Source: Victivallis lenta (GTDB taxonomy: Bacteria; Verrucomicrobiota; Lentisphaeria; Victivallales; Victivallaceae). Taken from it: 64,000 bases of DNA. The DNA lies in assembly GCF_009695545.1 (NCBI RefSeq), contig NZ_VUNS01000001.1:310001-374000 (forward strand), read 5' to 3'. Position numbers and translations under genes: made by a program. Of the stretch, positions 47,497 to 57,076 are shown piece after piece. Numbering within the stretch: the stretch's first letter is position 1; every line of letters begins with the position of its first letter. The notes beneath the pieces were generated by a model. The model was not told where the DNA came from. It did not search any database and worked only from the letters and a program-made list of their open reading frames with translations.

Positions 47497-48321
47497 ATGG
47501 AACAAATCGAAAATGTGCCTCTGGATTTCGAGTTTCTGGACGGCGGCGTCACACCGGTGAACCGCGGTAACGACACCGGCCGGCGGCGCTTTCCGTTTCA
47601 CGTGCTGGTCTGCAACGACGGCATGTCGAGCCGGGCGGAACGCGAAACCCGCGTCACCGCAGTAAGCGACGGCGAGGGTTACCTGATCCGCAAAAACGAA
47701 CTGCACCGGCTGCGGACCCGTGAAGGAGAACACCCTGTTTCCGTCTGGTGTCACTTTCGGATCACGCTGCTGCACGGGATGGATTTTCTCGATTTCTTCG
47801 AACTGCCGGAAAAGTTCACGCCGCCGGAAAGCACACGCATCCGGGAGGCGTGCCGCAATCTCTTGGCCGGGCCTCCGGCTTCCGCGCTCCGGCAGATGCT
47901 GTTCCGCAAGAGCGCGGGGCTGCGGCTCGTGGAAGCGGTTACCGCGGCCTGCCGGGAACGCGAGGATACGCCGGAGAGGCTCGGACAACTCCGGCGGCTC
48001 GTTCCGGCGCTCGACTTCATGAGCCGCAACCTTGCCGGGAAGTGTCGGCTTGAAGAGGCCGCCGCTCGCGCGAACCTGTCGGAATCGCGCTTTACCGTGT
48101 TGTTCAAGCAGACCATGACCAGTTCGCCGGGCGCCTACTGGCAGTCGCTGAGATTGCGCCGGGCGCACGAACTGCTGAGCGCGGGTTCGACGCCGGCGGA
48201 AACCGCCGCCGCCCTCGGTTTCTGCGACGTCTTCCACTTCAGCCGCAGTTTCAAACGCCACTTCGGAGTGACTCCGGCGGAATACCTGCGCCGCCGCCGC
48301 GAACGCCTCTCGCCGTTTTAA
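47497..48321 (+). CDS. AraC-family transcriptional regulator
   Basis: A 274-aa protein. An N-terminal cupin-like sensory domain (VTAVSDGEGYLIRKNELHRL) is followed by two C-terminal HTHs: CRLEEAAARANLSESRFTVL and AAALGFCDVFHFSRSFKRHF, ending GVTPAEYLRRRR. Divergent from the GH36-like gene with a palindrome between them, the usual setting for an AraC-type activator of an alpha-galactoside gene. Confidence 0.88.
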   Translation: MEQIENVPLDFEFLDGGVTPVNRGNDTGRRRFPFHVLVCNDGMSSRAERETRVTAVSDGEGYLIRKNELHRLRTREGEHPVSVWCHFRITLLHGMDFLDFFELPEKFTPPESTRIREACRNLLAGPPASALRQMLFRKSAGLRLVEAVTAACREREDTPERLGQLRRLVPALDFMSRNLAGKCRLEEAAARANLSESRFTVLFKQTMTSSPGAYWQSLRLRRAHELLSAGSTPAETAAALGFCDVFHFSRSFKRHFGVTPAEYLRRRRERLSPF

Positions 48322-48640
48322 TACGGAAAACAGGGAGCACGGGCGACCGGGTTCAGGGCCTTCGGCCCCCGCGAGGTTCCAAGGGGCGCGAAGCCCCCCT
48401 GGCGGAGTTTGAGGCTGCGCCTCAAGCCGATCCGGGCGAAGCTCCAGCCCAGAAGACCGCAACGCAACAAGCGCTGCACGGCCGACATACGGAAGGGGAG
48501 CGCAAGCGACCGGGTTCAGGGCCCTCGGCCCTGGCGAGGTTCCAAGGGGCGCGAAGCCCCCTGGCGGAGTTTGAGGCTGCGCCCCAAGCCGATCCGGGCG
48601 AAGCTCCAGCTCAGAAGACCGCAACGCAGTTGCGGCGCTT
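48322..48640. repeat. Two tandem copies of a 163-bp structured repeat
   Basis: Copy 1 starts near 48322 and copy 2 near 48487. The best-matching 122 bp are 48345-48467 and 48508-48629 and differ at few places. Each copy has a string of short hairpins: GGGCC/GGCCC, GGGGC-GCGAA-GCCCC, and GAGGC-TGC-GCCTC (one arm degenerate in copy 2). Frames crossing it are low-complexity, so I read it as non-coding and possibly an RNA or mobile repeat. Confidence 0.6.
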
Positions 48641-48975
48641 CGCACGGCCTGAGCGACGCGGCAAAAGCCGCGGAGCGACCAAAAGGTCTATCGCACCGTC
48701 ACCCCGGCAAGCATGGATTGACCGGAGCCGCCGACATGGTTGAAATGCGAAGCAACATTGATTGGTGAGTTTGCACGCCCCTTCCGGGGCGCGGTCTTTA
48801 TGCGCATTCGCGCAACAGACCGTGCGGGCTCCCCGTCCGAATCTCCGATTCGGTTTGTGAGCTGGTCGTTCCGCCCGCAGCTTGTCTCCGACGGCCAAGG
48901 CGCTTCACCCTTGGAACCCGACCGGCAAGGTGCCGGTGCCGTCGGCGGCTTCGCCGCCTTTATGCGGCCTTCCAT
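48641..48975. other. Intergenic stretch, no gene seen
   Basis: GC-rich, with several small hairpins (CCCCTTCC/GGGGCGCGG near 48778, GGCGGCTTCGCCGCC near 48950). The frames that cross it look like shadows, not proteins. Confidence 0.35.
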
Positions 48976-49161
48976 CTACCCTTCCCCGTCGGCCGGCTTC
49001 TGGTGGCGGCTGCGGAACTCGGTCGGGCTCATCTTGCAGATCCGCCGGAAAGCCAGGCTCAGGTTCTTGCCCGACTCGAAACCGGATTCGGCCGCGAAGC
49101 TTCCCCGGCTCAGCAGTCCGCATGGTGTCCGGCACAATCATGACAGCCTCCTCCCGCGTTG
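48976..49161 (-). pseudogene. AraC-family C-terminal relic
   Basis: Minus strand from about 49116 to TAG at 48976 reads SFAAESGFESGKNLSLAFRR followed by ICKMSPTEFRSRH, the classical end of an AraC second HTH. The open start just upstream (ATG near 49131 with GGAGGAGG before it) is in another frame and lacks the rest of the gene. The picture is of a gene reduced by deletion to its first codons and its last 45. Confidence 0.55.
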
Positions 49162-49277
49162 ATCCGTTCGACAGCGTTTCCTCCGTCAATATACCCCGTC
49201 CGAAACGCTTCGGCAACCGGAACCGTCAAAAAAACGGCTGAAATTCGCAGATAAACGCCATTTTTTGATCAGACTGT

Positions 49278-50066
49278 TCAGCAGTTCCGCCAGAAACGGT
49301 TCACAGCAGCCAGAGCGACCCGGATTTCCGGCAGATACGGGTGCCAGAGCTTCTCGTATTCGAGCGTGACCAGAGCGGTGTAATCGACCTCTTCAAGCAG
49401 TTCGAGCAGTTCCGGAACCGCCAGATCCCCCTCGCCCGGAACGGTGGCGACGAGCTTGCCGTCCGAATCGAGTCTGCTGTCCTTCACGTGGATATCGACC
49501 ACATGCCCGGCCAGCAGCTCCCAGCTGTCCCGGAAAGTTTCGCCGGCAAAACGGCAGGTGTGATGCGCATCCCAGATGACCGGCAGCTCCCCGTCGACCC
49601 GGTCGAGCAGCCGGCGGCAGCGCGCTGCGGACGAATAGCCGTCGTGCGTCTCCAGCGCAAGCTTCGCCTTCAGGTTCTGCCCGCGAAACCAGGCGAGGTT
49701 TTCGAGCGCGACCGTGAGCTTTTCGGAATCGAGTTCCTCGGCAAAATCGAATCCGCCGAACACCCGCAGATACGGAACCCCTGCCTCGTCGGCCAGGCGG
49801 CCAAGCGCCGCCAGCTCCTCGTAATTGTTCCTGCGGGACGAAATGCCGAACGAACTGCCGAAAACGCGAATCCGCCCTTCCCCGGCCAGACGCTTCAGCT
49901 GCGCGCGCTTCTCCGGTTCCTCAAACACCTTCGGCAGATCGATCGAACCGTCGACCGAACGAAGCTCCAGCATCCGGAAATCATACTCGTCAGCCAGTGC
50001 AACCGCTTCGCCCAACGAACACTCCGGGCACCCGAGCGTCGAAAATCCCCACTTGAAATCACGCAT
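49278..50066 (-). CDS. Sugar phosphate isomerase/epimerase (xylose isomerase-like TIM barrel)
   Basis: A 262-aa AP_endonuc_2-type barrel. Metal-site residues visible are Glu in LALETHDGYS (about 138), Asp/His in VIWDAHHT (about 165), His in VDIHVKDSR (about 190) and Glu in VTLEYEKLWHP (about 240). Members isomerise or epimerise sugars or inositol derivatives; the substrate is not assignable. It may be the last gene of the minus-strand run starting at 57261, after a 64-bp gap holding a small hairpin. Confidence 0.82.
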   Translation of the reverse strand: MRDFKWGFSTLGCPECSLGEAVALADEYDFRMLELRSVDGSIDLPKVFEEPEKRAQLKRLAGEGRIRVFGSSFGISSRRNNYEELAALGRLADEAGVPYLRVFGGFDFAEELDSEKLTVALENLAWFRGQNLKAKLALETHDGYSSAARCRRLLDRVDGELPVIWDAHHTCRFAGETFRDSWELLAGHVVDIHVKDSRLDSDGKLVATVPGEGDLAVPELLELLEEVDYTALVTLEYEKLWHPYLPEIRVALAAVNRFWRNC

Positions 50067-50106
50067 TTCCGCTTCTCCTTCCCGCCAGACAAAACCTCAA
50101 AGAACT

Positions 50107-50131
50107 AAGAACTTATCAACTGACAAGCTCT
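50107..50131. repeat. Small imperfect hairpin, ACTTATC-4-GACAAGCTC family
   Basis: AGAACTTATC AACT GACAAGCTCT, directly at the 3' end of the SGNH hydrolase gene on the minus strand. Compare 30861-30883, in the same position after another gene. Confidence 0.4.
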
Positions 50132-50982
50132 CAATCGAACAGCAAACAGCGCCGCACAACCGCCGCCATTTTCCCGTGACCGTAATTCGACAGATGCAAT
50201 CCGTCCACCGTTGACCCGCCCCCCGACAGCACCGCGGCGAAACGGCGGCGCGGAATCAGCGTCACTCCATATTTCGCCGCCAGCTCCCGCTGTGCCCGCA
50301 GATACGAGCTTCGGAACGGCGGCAGCGGCAGTTCGAACATCAGAACCGGCACATCGAACGACGCCGCAACGCCGAGCAGCCCGTCGAGCTTCCGCCGGAA
50401 TTCGGCTCCCGGCACGCCGCCGAGCAGGTCGTTGCCGCCGAGCTCAATCACCAGTACATCACCGGGACAGAACCGGAACTGTTCGAGGGTCCGGCGCGAC
50501 GTCGAGACCCGGCTGCCCGGCACGGCGCGATTCTCGATCCGCCCCGGGTGCTCCTCATCGAGCAGCACGCTCCAGACCCGCTCGCCCGCAAAACCGATCC
50601 CCGAGCTGATCGAGTCGGCCAGAATCCGGACGCGCCCCCGGACCGCAACCGGCTCTCCGTCCAGCCAGTACGGGAGTTCAAACACCGCCGCAGCCAGAAT
50701 AACGGCCCCGAACACCCCTTGCACAATCCGGCGCTTTCCGTACCGGAACTGCAGCGCCGCCATCGTACCGGCCGTGGCCAGGAGCAGAAGCCACCAGAGC
50801 CAGCCGGGAACCGGTGTGGATGACAATGCGATCTGGAGAATGCCGAGCACGGCCGCCGTCTGCGCCAGATGGAGCCGCCACCCCTTCCCCGCTCCGATCC
50901 CCGACAGACAGGAGACCAGCAAAGTGATCACGCCGCCCCAGAAGATCCAGCCGGAACCGATGTAAATCAACAGCGGATGCAT
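50131..50982 (-). CDS. Membrane-anchored SGNH/GDSL hydrolase
   Basis: A 283-aa protein started at ATG 50982 (AAGGAGG 6-8 nt upstream). Three hydrophobic segments in the first 100 residues, then an SGNH domain: catalytic Ser in ILADSISSG (block I), Gly-Gly-Asn-Asp in IELGGNDLLGG (block III) and Asp-x-x-His in VDGLHLSNYGH (block V). Likely an esterase acting on acylated sugars or lipids at the membrane face; topology is not determined. Confidence 0.85.
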   Translation of the reverse strand: MHPLLIYIGSGWIFWGGVITLLVSCLSGIGAGKGWRLHLAQTAAVLGILQIALSSTPVPGWLWWLLLLATAGTMAALQFRYGKRRIVQGVFGAVILAAAVFELPYWLDGEPVAVRGRVRILADSISSGIGFAGERVWSVLLDEEHPGRIENRAVPGSRVSTSRRTLEQFRFCPGDVLVIELGGNDLLGGVPGAEFRRKLDGLLGVAASFDVPVLMFELPLPPFRSSYLRAQRELAAKYGVTLIPRRRFAAVLSGGGSTVDGLHLSNYGHGKMAAVVRRCLLFD

Positions 50983-50999
50983 CGAACGCACCTCCTTCG

Positions 51000-51272
51000 T
51001 CAGCGCTGTTCCCAGACCACCCGGAGAAGCACAAGCCAGACTGCAAGAAACAGAAATGCCGAAAAAATTCCGACCACGATTTTCGTCCGCTTCGCCGTCC
51101 GCACCGCCCGGCTGAAAAAGGCATACCAGTCGAGAATACCGGTCAGATAGAGAACCATCACACAGACAACCAGCATCTGCAGCGGCCGGCTCACCCCTTC
51201 GAGCGCGATCGCCGCACCTGCCGGAATACAGCCGATCAGAAACAGAAGCAGAGGTATGAGAAAGCGCTTCAC
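51000..51272 (-). CDS. Small hydrophobic membrane protein (90 aa)
   Basis: Three hydrophobic stretches (about 4-22, 32-48 and 68-86) separated by short basic loops; no family recognised. GTG start at 51272 overlaps the apbE stop, so it is translationally coupled to apbE, and it ends 18 bp before the SGNH gene. Confidence 0.5.
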   Translation of the reverse strand: MKRFLIPLLLFLIGCIPAGAAIALEGVSRPLQMLVVCVMVLYLTGILDWYAFFSRAVRTAKRTKIVVGIFSAFLFLAVWLVLLRVVWEQR

Positions 51273-52270
51273 GGCTTCTCCGGCTCCGGGCGGGTGATGA
51301 TCACGGCGACGCCGCTGAACGCGGACTCCGCCCGCCGGGCCAGCTCCTCCCCGCCGAGGAAAACCGCCGTCGAAAGCCAGTCGGCCAGCAGAGCCGACGG
51401 CGCGATCACCGTAACCGACCCGCCGTCCTGCGTCGGCAGCCCGGTCACCGGATTCATGATGTGTCCGTACCGCCTGCCGCCGATCGTGACGAACCGCTCG
51501 TAATCCCCGCTGGTCGAAAGCGATACATCGCAGAGCTCGAGAACATCGTCAAGCAGCTCGCTCCGCTTCTGCGGATTCCGGATGCCGACCCGGTAGGCCT
51601 CCTGTCCCGGCGGCGGCTTCGGCAGCAGCCGCAGATTTCCGCCGAGGTCGATCACACCGCGCCGAATGCCGGCCTTCCCGGCCTCCTCCGCCGCCCGGTC
51701 GACCGCGTAGCCCTTCGCAATTCCGCCGAGATCGAAGCTCATGCCCGGAACCGTGAATTTCACACTGCGGGCGGCGTCGTCAAAGGAGGCTTTGTCGAGA
51801 CCGACCTTCGCCTGCGCCTCGGCAATCTCCTGCCGCGACGGCAGCGTATCGCCGCGTTTGCGGTAAAATCCCCAGAGATCCATAAGCGGCTTCGCCGTGA
51901 TATCGAAGGCGCCGTCCGAAAACAGATACGCCTTCCGCGCCTCGAGCAGCAGATACCAGAGCTCGGGGGAACAGACGAACGGCTCCTCCGCCGCCTTCGC
52001 ATTCAGGCGCGAGAGCTCGCTGCCGGAGTCGTACAGATTGCAGAGCTCCACCACCCGGTCGAACGCGGCGCCGGCCCGGTCCGCCGCTTCGCGGGCGGCC
52101 TCGGGCGGGCCGTAGAAGGTGAACTTCGCAACCGTACCCATTACCGGAAACGTCCGCTCGAACTTCGCATTCCGCTCCGCCGTCCGGTCCGCCAGCCGCA
52201 CGACCAGCAGAACGAGCACCGTAAGCAGCACCAGGCCAAGCGCGATTCCGTAACGGGTGCGGTTCGTCAT
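51269..52270 (-). CDS. apbE: FAD:protein FMN transferase
   Basis: A 333-aa ApbE protein that attaches FMN to Thr/Ser residues of redox proteins (e.g. NqrB/C, RnfG). An N-terminal membrane anchor (about 6-25) places it outside the cytoplasm. Family blocks: FPVMGTVAKF, FDLGGIAKGYAVD (about 188-200), VIDLGGNLRLLP, and a C-terminal HIMNPVTGLPT with His-Asn. Co-transcribed with ileS (5 bp away); no Nqr/Rnf target in the window. Confidence 0.92.
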   Translation of the reverse strand: MTNRTRYGIALGLVLLTVLVLLVVRLADRTAERNAKFERTFPVMGTVAKFTFYGPPEAAREAADRAGAAFDRVVELCNLYDSGSELSRLNAKAAEEPFVCSPELWYLLLEARKAYLFSDGAFDITAKPLMDLWGFYRKRGDTLPSRQEIAEAQAKVGLDKASFDDAARSVKFTVPGMSFDLGGIAKGYAVDRAAEEAGKAGIRRGVIDLGGNLRLLPKPPPGQEAYRVGIRNPQKRSELLDDVLELCDVSLSTSGDYERFVTIGGRRYGHIMNPVTGLPTQDGGSVTVIAPSALLADWLSTAVFLGGEELARRAESAFSGVAVIITRPEPEKP

Positions 52271-52274
52271 AACG

Positions 52275-55200
52275 TCACGCCCTCTCCACCGAGATACGGC
52301 AGCTTTCGCCGTTCACATCGGCTTCCGCGCCGTTTTCCGCCGGACCGGTTTCGAAGGCGACCGCCAGCGTTTCTTCACAGATGTACGCCCGGTTCGCCTC
52401 GAGAGCCGCTTCCCGCTTCTCCGGCACCAAGCAGACGACCCGGATCCGGTCGGTCACATCGAATCCCTTCTCCTTGCGGAGATTCTGGATTTTGCTGACA
52501 AGTTCGCGCGCAAAGCCTTCCCCCTCAAGCTCCGGCGTCAGCTCGGTCGCCAGCGCGATCGTGATGCCGTTCTCGCTCGCGGCGACCAGGCCCGGCTTCT
52601 CTTCGCGCTGAACGACGAGATCCTCCGCCGTGATTTCGGCTTCGGTGCCGTCCGCCAGCACAAGCTTGTACGGCTTCCCGGCGAGGACGTCGCCGATTTC
52701 GCGGCCGGTCAACGCCTGGATCTTCGCGGCGGCCTCCTTCATGTTTTTGCCGAGGCGGCTGCCGAGCACCTTGAAGTTCGCCTTGGCGGAGCGCCTGACC
52801 AGCGCCTCTTCGTCGTCGCTGAACTCGACGCTCTTCACGTTCAGCTCCTCGGCGACGATCCAGGCGGTCTCCTCGAGCATTTTGCGCGACGCGGCATCCG
52901 GGGAGGCCAGCACCGCCTTCGCAAGCGGCTGGCGCACCTTCAGGTTGTTCGCGGTGCGCAGGAAGCGGCCGGACGACACCGCCGTCATGGTCAGCTCCAT
53001 CTGCTTTTCGAGATATTCGTCACGGCAGTCGTTCGGCTCCGGATAGTCGCAGAGGTGAACCGACTCCGGCATCTCCTTCGTCCGGAGCGTACGGTAGATC
53101 GCCTCGGTCGTGAACGGGATGAACGGCGCGGCGGTCTTCGCAAAGGTCAGCAGCACATAGTGCAGCGTCCGGTACGCCTCGCGCTTGTCGGCGTCGTCGC
53201 TCGATTTCCAGAACCGGCGGCGGCTGCGGCGGATATACCAGTTGGTCAGGTCGTCGATGAACCGGCTGAACCGGTTCGCGGCCTTCTGCAGGTTGTACGC
53301 ATCGAGCTCGCCGCGGATCTCCTCGACCATCTGCGAGGCCGACGACAGAATCCAGCGGTCCAGCACGTTCGACGCCTTCGCGGGCGGCTGCACCTCCCCG
53401 GCGGGCGGTTCGTAGCCGTCCACATTCGCATAGGTCGTGAAAAACGACAGCGCGTTCCACATCGGGATCATCACGCCGCGCAGGATCTCCTTCACGCCCG
53501 CCTCCGAAAACTTCAGGTCCTCGGCGCGCACGACCTGGCTGCCGAGCATGAAGAGCCGCAGCGCATCCGCGCCGTAGGTATTCACCACAACCATCGGGTC
53601 CGGATAGTTCTTGAGGCGCTTCGACATCTTCTGGCCGTTTTCAGCCAGGATCAGCCCGTTCACCAGAACGTTCTTGAACGGCGGCCGGTCGAACAGCGCC
53701 GACGCGAGCACGACCAGCGTGTAGAACCAGCCGCGGGTCTGGTCGAGCCCCTCCGCGATGAAGTCGGCCGGAAAGTGCTCCTCGAACTGCTTCTTGTTTT
53801 CGAACGGATAGTGCATGCGCGCATACGGCATCGAACCGGATTCAAACCAGCAGTCGAACACCTCTTCGACCCGCTTCAGCGGGGATTTTCCGGTCGGCGA
53901 CGGGATTTCGAGCTTATCGATGAAATGCTTGTGCAGATCCTCGATTTTCCGCCCGGTCAGCTTCTCAAGCTCCGCGACGCTGCCCGGCACGATGACCTCG
54001 CCTTCCGGATTGCGCCAGATCGGCAGCGGCGTCCCCCAGAAGCGGTTGCGGCTGATCGCCCAGTCGCGGGCATTCTCGAGCCACTTGCCGAACCGCCCGT
54101 CACGCAGATGCGCCGGGACCCAGTTGATCGACTGGTTGTTTTTGACCATCCTGTCGCGCAGCTGCTCGGCCCGGACGAACCAGGTCGAAATCGTGCGGTA
54201 GATCAGCGGGCCGTCATCGCGCCAGCAGTGCGGATAGCTGTGCCGGATCTGGTCGCGGCGGACGAGCTTACCCTCATCCTTCAGCCGCTGGATGATCTCC
54301 TTGTCGGTCTCCTTGACCGCGCGGCCGGCGTAGTCCGGAATTTCGTCCGTGAAGCGGCACTCCGCATCGATCGGGCAGACCTCCGGAAGCCCCGCCGCCT
54401 TGCAGAGCGCATTGTCGTCCTCGCCGAAGCCCGGCGCGCAGTGCACGATGCCGGTGCCGTCGCTGATACTGACGAAATCACCGCAGAGCACCTGAAACGC
54501 CCCCTGCGCGTCCAGCTCCGCGAAATAGTTGAAAAGCGGCTCGTAGCGCCGCCCGGCCAGGTCGGCGCCTTTGCCGCGCCAGACGATCTCCGGCGTCTCC
54601 CTGTAATACGCGCCGAGACGGTTTTCGGCCAGATAGAAAAACTCGTCGCCGTCCTTGACCTTCACATAATCGACCTCCGGACCGACCGCGAGCGCAAGGT
54701 TCGACGGCAGCGTCCACGGCGTCGTGGTCCACGCGAGGATGTAGCTGTTCTCCTCATCGCGCAGCTTGAAGCGGATCGTGATCGCCGGGTCGACGACCTC
54801 CTTGTACCCCTGATTCGTCTCGAAGTTCGACAGCGGCGTCGCGCAGCGCGGACAGTACGGCAGGATCTTGTAGCCTTCATACACCAGCCCCTTGTCCCAC
54901 AAAGCCTTGAACACCCACCAGACCGACTCCATGAAATTGCGGTCCATGGTGCGGTAGCCGCGGCGGAAATCGACCCAGCGGCCCATGCGGGTCACGACCG
55001 TCTCCCACTCCGACGTGTAGCGCAGCACGATCGAACGGCACGCCTCGTTGAATTTGTCGACGCCGTACGCCTCGATGTCGCGCTTGCTCTGCAGCTTCAA
55101 CACCTTTTCCATCTCGTTCTCGACCGGCAGCCCGTGGCAGTCCCAGCCGAACGAACGCTCGACGTAGTTGCCGCGCATGGTCTGGTAGCGCGGAACCACG

Positions 55201-55400
55201 TCCTTGATCGTGCCGGCCAGCAGATGTCCGTAATGCGGCAGGCCGGTCGCAAACGGCGGACCGTCGTAAAAGACGTATTCGGGGCCGCCCTTGCGCTGCT
55301 TCAGCGATTTCTCGAAGATGCCGGACTCCTTCCAGAACTCGAGTACCTCGCATTCCAGCGCCGGAAAATTGACCTGATTTGAGATGTTTTTGAACGCCAT
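52275..55400 (-). CDS. ileS: Isoleucyl-tRNA synthetase, long type
   Basis: A 1041-aa class I aminoacyl-tRNA synthetase. HIGH-like motif PHYGHLLAG (about 58-66), RSFGWDCHGLPVE, editing CP1 domain with WTTTPWTLPSNLALA, and KMSKS-like ENGQKMSKRLKN (about 605). The wording of the HIGH region (DGPPFATGLPHYGHLLAGTI) resembles the eukaryote-like IleS2 type, known for mupirocin tolerance; not tested. Start ATG 55400 with GGTGA upstream. Lies in a minus-strand operon, 5 bp after the symporter. Confidence 0.95.
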   Translation of the reverse strand: MAFKNISNQVNFPALECEVLEFWKESGIFEKSLKQRKGGPEYVFYDGPPFATGLPHYGHLLAGTIKDVVPRYQTMRGNYVERSFGWDCHGLPVENEMEKVLKLQSKRDIEAYGVDKFNEACRSIVLRYTSEWETVVTRMGRWVDFRRGYRTMDRNFMESVWWVFKALWDKGLVYEGYKILPYCPRCATPLSNFETNQGYKEVVDPAITIRFKLRDEENSYILAWTTTPWTLPSNLALAVGPEVDYVKVKDGDEFFYLAENRLGAYYRETPEIVWRGKGADLAGRRYEPLFNYFAELDAQGAFQVLCGDFVSISDGTGIVHCAPGFGEDDNALCKAAGLPEVCPIDAECRFTDEIPDYAGRAVKETDKEIIQRLKDEGKLVRRDQIRHSYPHCWRDDGPLIYRTISTWFVRAEQLRDRMVKNNQSINWVPAHLRDGRFGKWLENARDWAISRNRFWGTPLPIWRNPEGEVIVPGSVAELEKLTGRKIEDLHKHFIDKLEIPSPTGKSPLKRVEEVFDCWFESGSMPYARMHYPFENKKQFEEHFPADFIAEGLDQTRGWFYTLVVLASALFDRPPFKNVLVNGLILAENGQKMSKRLKNYPDPMVVVNTYGADALRLFMLGSQVVRAEDLKFSEAGVKEILRGVMIPMWNALSFFTTYANVDGYEPPAGEVQPPAKASNVLDRWILSSASQMVEEIRGELDAYNLQKAANRFSRFIDDLTNWYIRRSRRRFWKSSDDADKREAYRTLHYVLLTFAKTAAPFIPFTTEAIYRTLRTKEMPESVHLCDYPEPNDCRDEYLEKQMELTMTAVSSGRFLRTANNLKVRQPLAKAVLASPDAASRKMLEETAWIVAEELNVKSVEFSDDEEALVRRSAKANFKVLGSRLGKNMKEAAAKIQALTGREIGDVLAGKPYKLVLADGTEAEITAEDLVVQREEKPGLVAASENGITIALATELTPELEGEGFARELVSKIQNLRKEKGFDVTDRIRVVCLVPEKREAALEANRAYICEETLAVAFETGPAENGAEADVNGESCRISVERA

Positions 55401-55405
55401 TGGTT

Positions 55406-57076
55406 TCACCCGTCTATTTTATATGATTCAAAACAATTTTTAATATGCGCCGGCGACGGCTTCGCGGAGCACCAGCTGCCGATCACCAGCGCGAGAAACG
55501 AAAGCGGCAGCGAATACACGAGGGTATCCACATACGGCCACGGAAATTCCGAAACAAGCTCATTCCTGCCGAACAGCGCCCGGCAGATTCCGAGCGCCGC
55601 CGACTCCTTGCTGTGCAGGAACACCAGCCCGAAGAGACTCACGCCGACGCCGACCGAAATCGACAGCCAGACGCCGAACCGGGTCGCTCCCCGCCAGTAG
55701 ATCGCGGCGCAGTAGGAGGGCAGAAAAGCCGCCGCGCAGACGCCGAAGAAGATCGCAGTGCCGCGCGCAATGATTCCGGGCGGCAGAATGATCCCGAGGA
55801 CCACACTGACCGCGATCCCGAATATCACCCCCAATCGGGTGATGAGCACGCTGTCGCGCTTCACACTTGAAAGGTTGCGGAACAAATCGTGTCCGATCGC
55901 CGAACCGGTCACGTGGAACAGCGAACTCAGCGTCGACATCGCCGCCGACAGCAGCGTCAGCGAAAAAATGTAGAGGATCACCGGCGGCAGCGCCTGACGG
56001 ATGAAAAGCGGAATAATGAGATCCGGATTCCCCCCGGCCGCCTCGATCGCGAGCTTGCCGGAGATGCCTTCCGCAATCCCCTTGTCGGCATGGTAGAAAA
56101 ACACGTTCGACAGCGCGCCGACCATGTAGGCCGCACCCGCCGTGCAGAGAATGAAAACCGAACCGATCACGACCGCCCGATTCAGCTCGCGCGTACTCTT
56201 GACCGTCATGAAGCGGACCGCGAGCTGCGGCTGCGCCAGGGCGCCGATGCCGACGCCGAGCATGAGGCTCGAAACCAGCGTCCACCACCAGACCGAATTG
56301 AATTTCGGCATGGCGGTCCATCCCTGGTGGCCGAGCGCCGCCTCCTTCGGCAAACGCTCCGCGACCAGCGGCGCCATATCGGTCAGAGCCTGGTGCGCGC
56401 TTGCGACGCCGCCGAGCTTCCAGTAGCACATGACCAGCAGCGAAAGCATGCCGGCGATCATGACCGTCCCCATCATCGCATCGACGTACATGACTCCTTT
56501 GAGCCCGCCGAAAACGACATAGACCGCGACCACGAGCGCGAAAACCGCCAGCGCCCAGCCGTAGTCGATCATCATGACCTCCTGAAGGAACCGCGCGCCG
56601 CCGATCAGCACCACGCTCGAATAGAGCGGCATGAACAGAAAGATGATCGCGGCGAGAAACACCTTCAGATAATTCGACTCGAAGCGGTTGCCCATGAATT
56701 CCGGGAAAGTGTGCGCATCGAGCGCGAGGCCGATCCGGCGCGTGCGCGGCCCGAAGAAGATGAAAGCGACCACGATGCCGATCGCGATGTTCATGAATAC
56801 GAGCCACATGAGCCCCATGCCGAACTGCCCCGCGATGCCGCCGAAGCCGACCAGCGCCGACGTGCTGATGAAAGCCGCGCCGTAACTCATCGCCATGACG
56901 AACGGATTGACCGAACGCCCGGCCAGCAGATAGTCCTTGTTCGAAGCGGTCCGGCGGAAACCGCGGTAGCCGAGACAGCCGATGATGCCGAGATACACGG
57001 CGATAAGGGTGCCGAGCACCCAGGTATTCATGCCGCTGCCGGAGTCGGCGGCGGCCAGCAGCAGCGGCGGCGTCAT
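55406..57076 (-). CDS. Sodium/solute symporter (SSS family)
   Basis: A 556-aa integral membrane protein with about 13 hydrophobic segments. Start at ATG 57076 (GGAGGGG upstream). SSS-like elements include the N-terminal DYLLAGRSVNPFVMAMSYGA, SALVGFGGIAGQFGMG, and LLSAAMSTLSSLFHVTGSAI around the core TM8-9 region that binds Na+. Substrate unknown. It follows a 62-aa accessory protein with a 4-nt overlap. Confidence 0.88.
   Translation of the reverse strand: MTPPLLLAAADSGSGMNTWVLGTLIAVYLGIIGCLGYRGFRRTASNKDYLLAGRSVNPFVMAMSYGAAFISTSALVGFGGIAGQFGMGLMWLVFMNIAIGIVVAFIFFGPRTRRIGLALDAHTFPEFMGNRFESNYLKVFLAAIIFLFMPLYSSVVLIGGARFLQEVMMIDYGWALAVFALVVAVYVVFGGLKGVMYVDAMMGTVMIAGMLSLLVMCYWKLGGVASAHQALTDMAPLVAERLPKEAALGHQGWTAMPKFNSVWWWTLVSSLMLGVGIGALAQPQLAVRFMTVKSTRELNRAVVIGSVFILCTAGAAYMVGALSNVFFYHADKGIAEGISGKLAIEAAGGNPDLIIPLFIRQALPPVILYIFSLTLLSAAMSTLSSLFHVTGSAIGHDLFRNLSSVKRDSVLITRLGVIFGIAVSVVLGIILPPGIIARGTAIFFGVCAAAFLPSYCAAIYWRGATRFGVWLSISVGVGVSLFGLVFLHSKESAALGICRALFGRNELVSEFPWPYVDTLVYSLPLSFLALVIGSWCSAKPSPAHIKNCFESYKIDG

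Noticed and set aside
48345-48629. CRISPR array
   Set aside because: Only two long units, with no short uniform repeats or unique spacers; no CRISPR array is visible anywhere in the window.
47464-48645. 393-aa minus-strand frame through AraC and the tandem repeat
   Set aside because: Runs antisense to AraC and reads the repeat as low-complexity text.
52257-55382. 1041-aa plus-strand open frame opposite ileS
   Set aside because: Antisense of ileS; Arg/Leu-rich text without motifs, caused by high GC at codon position 3.
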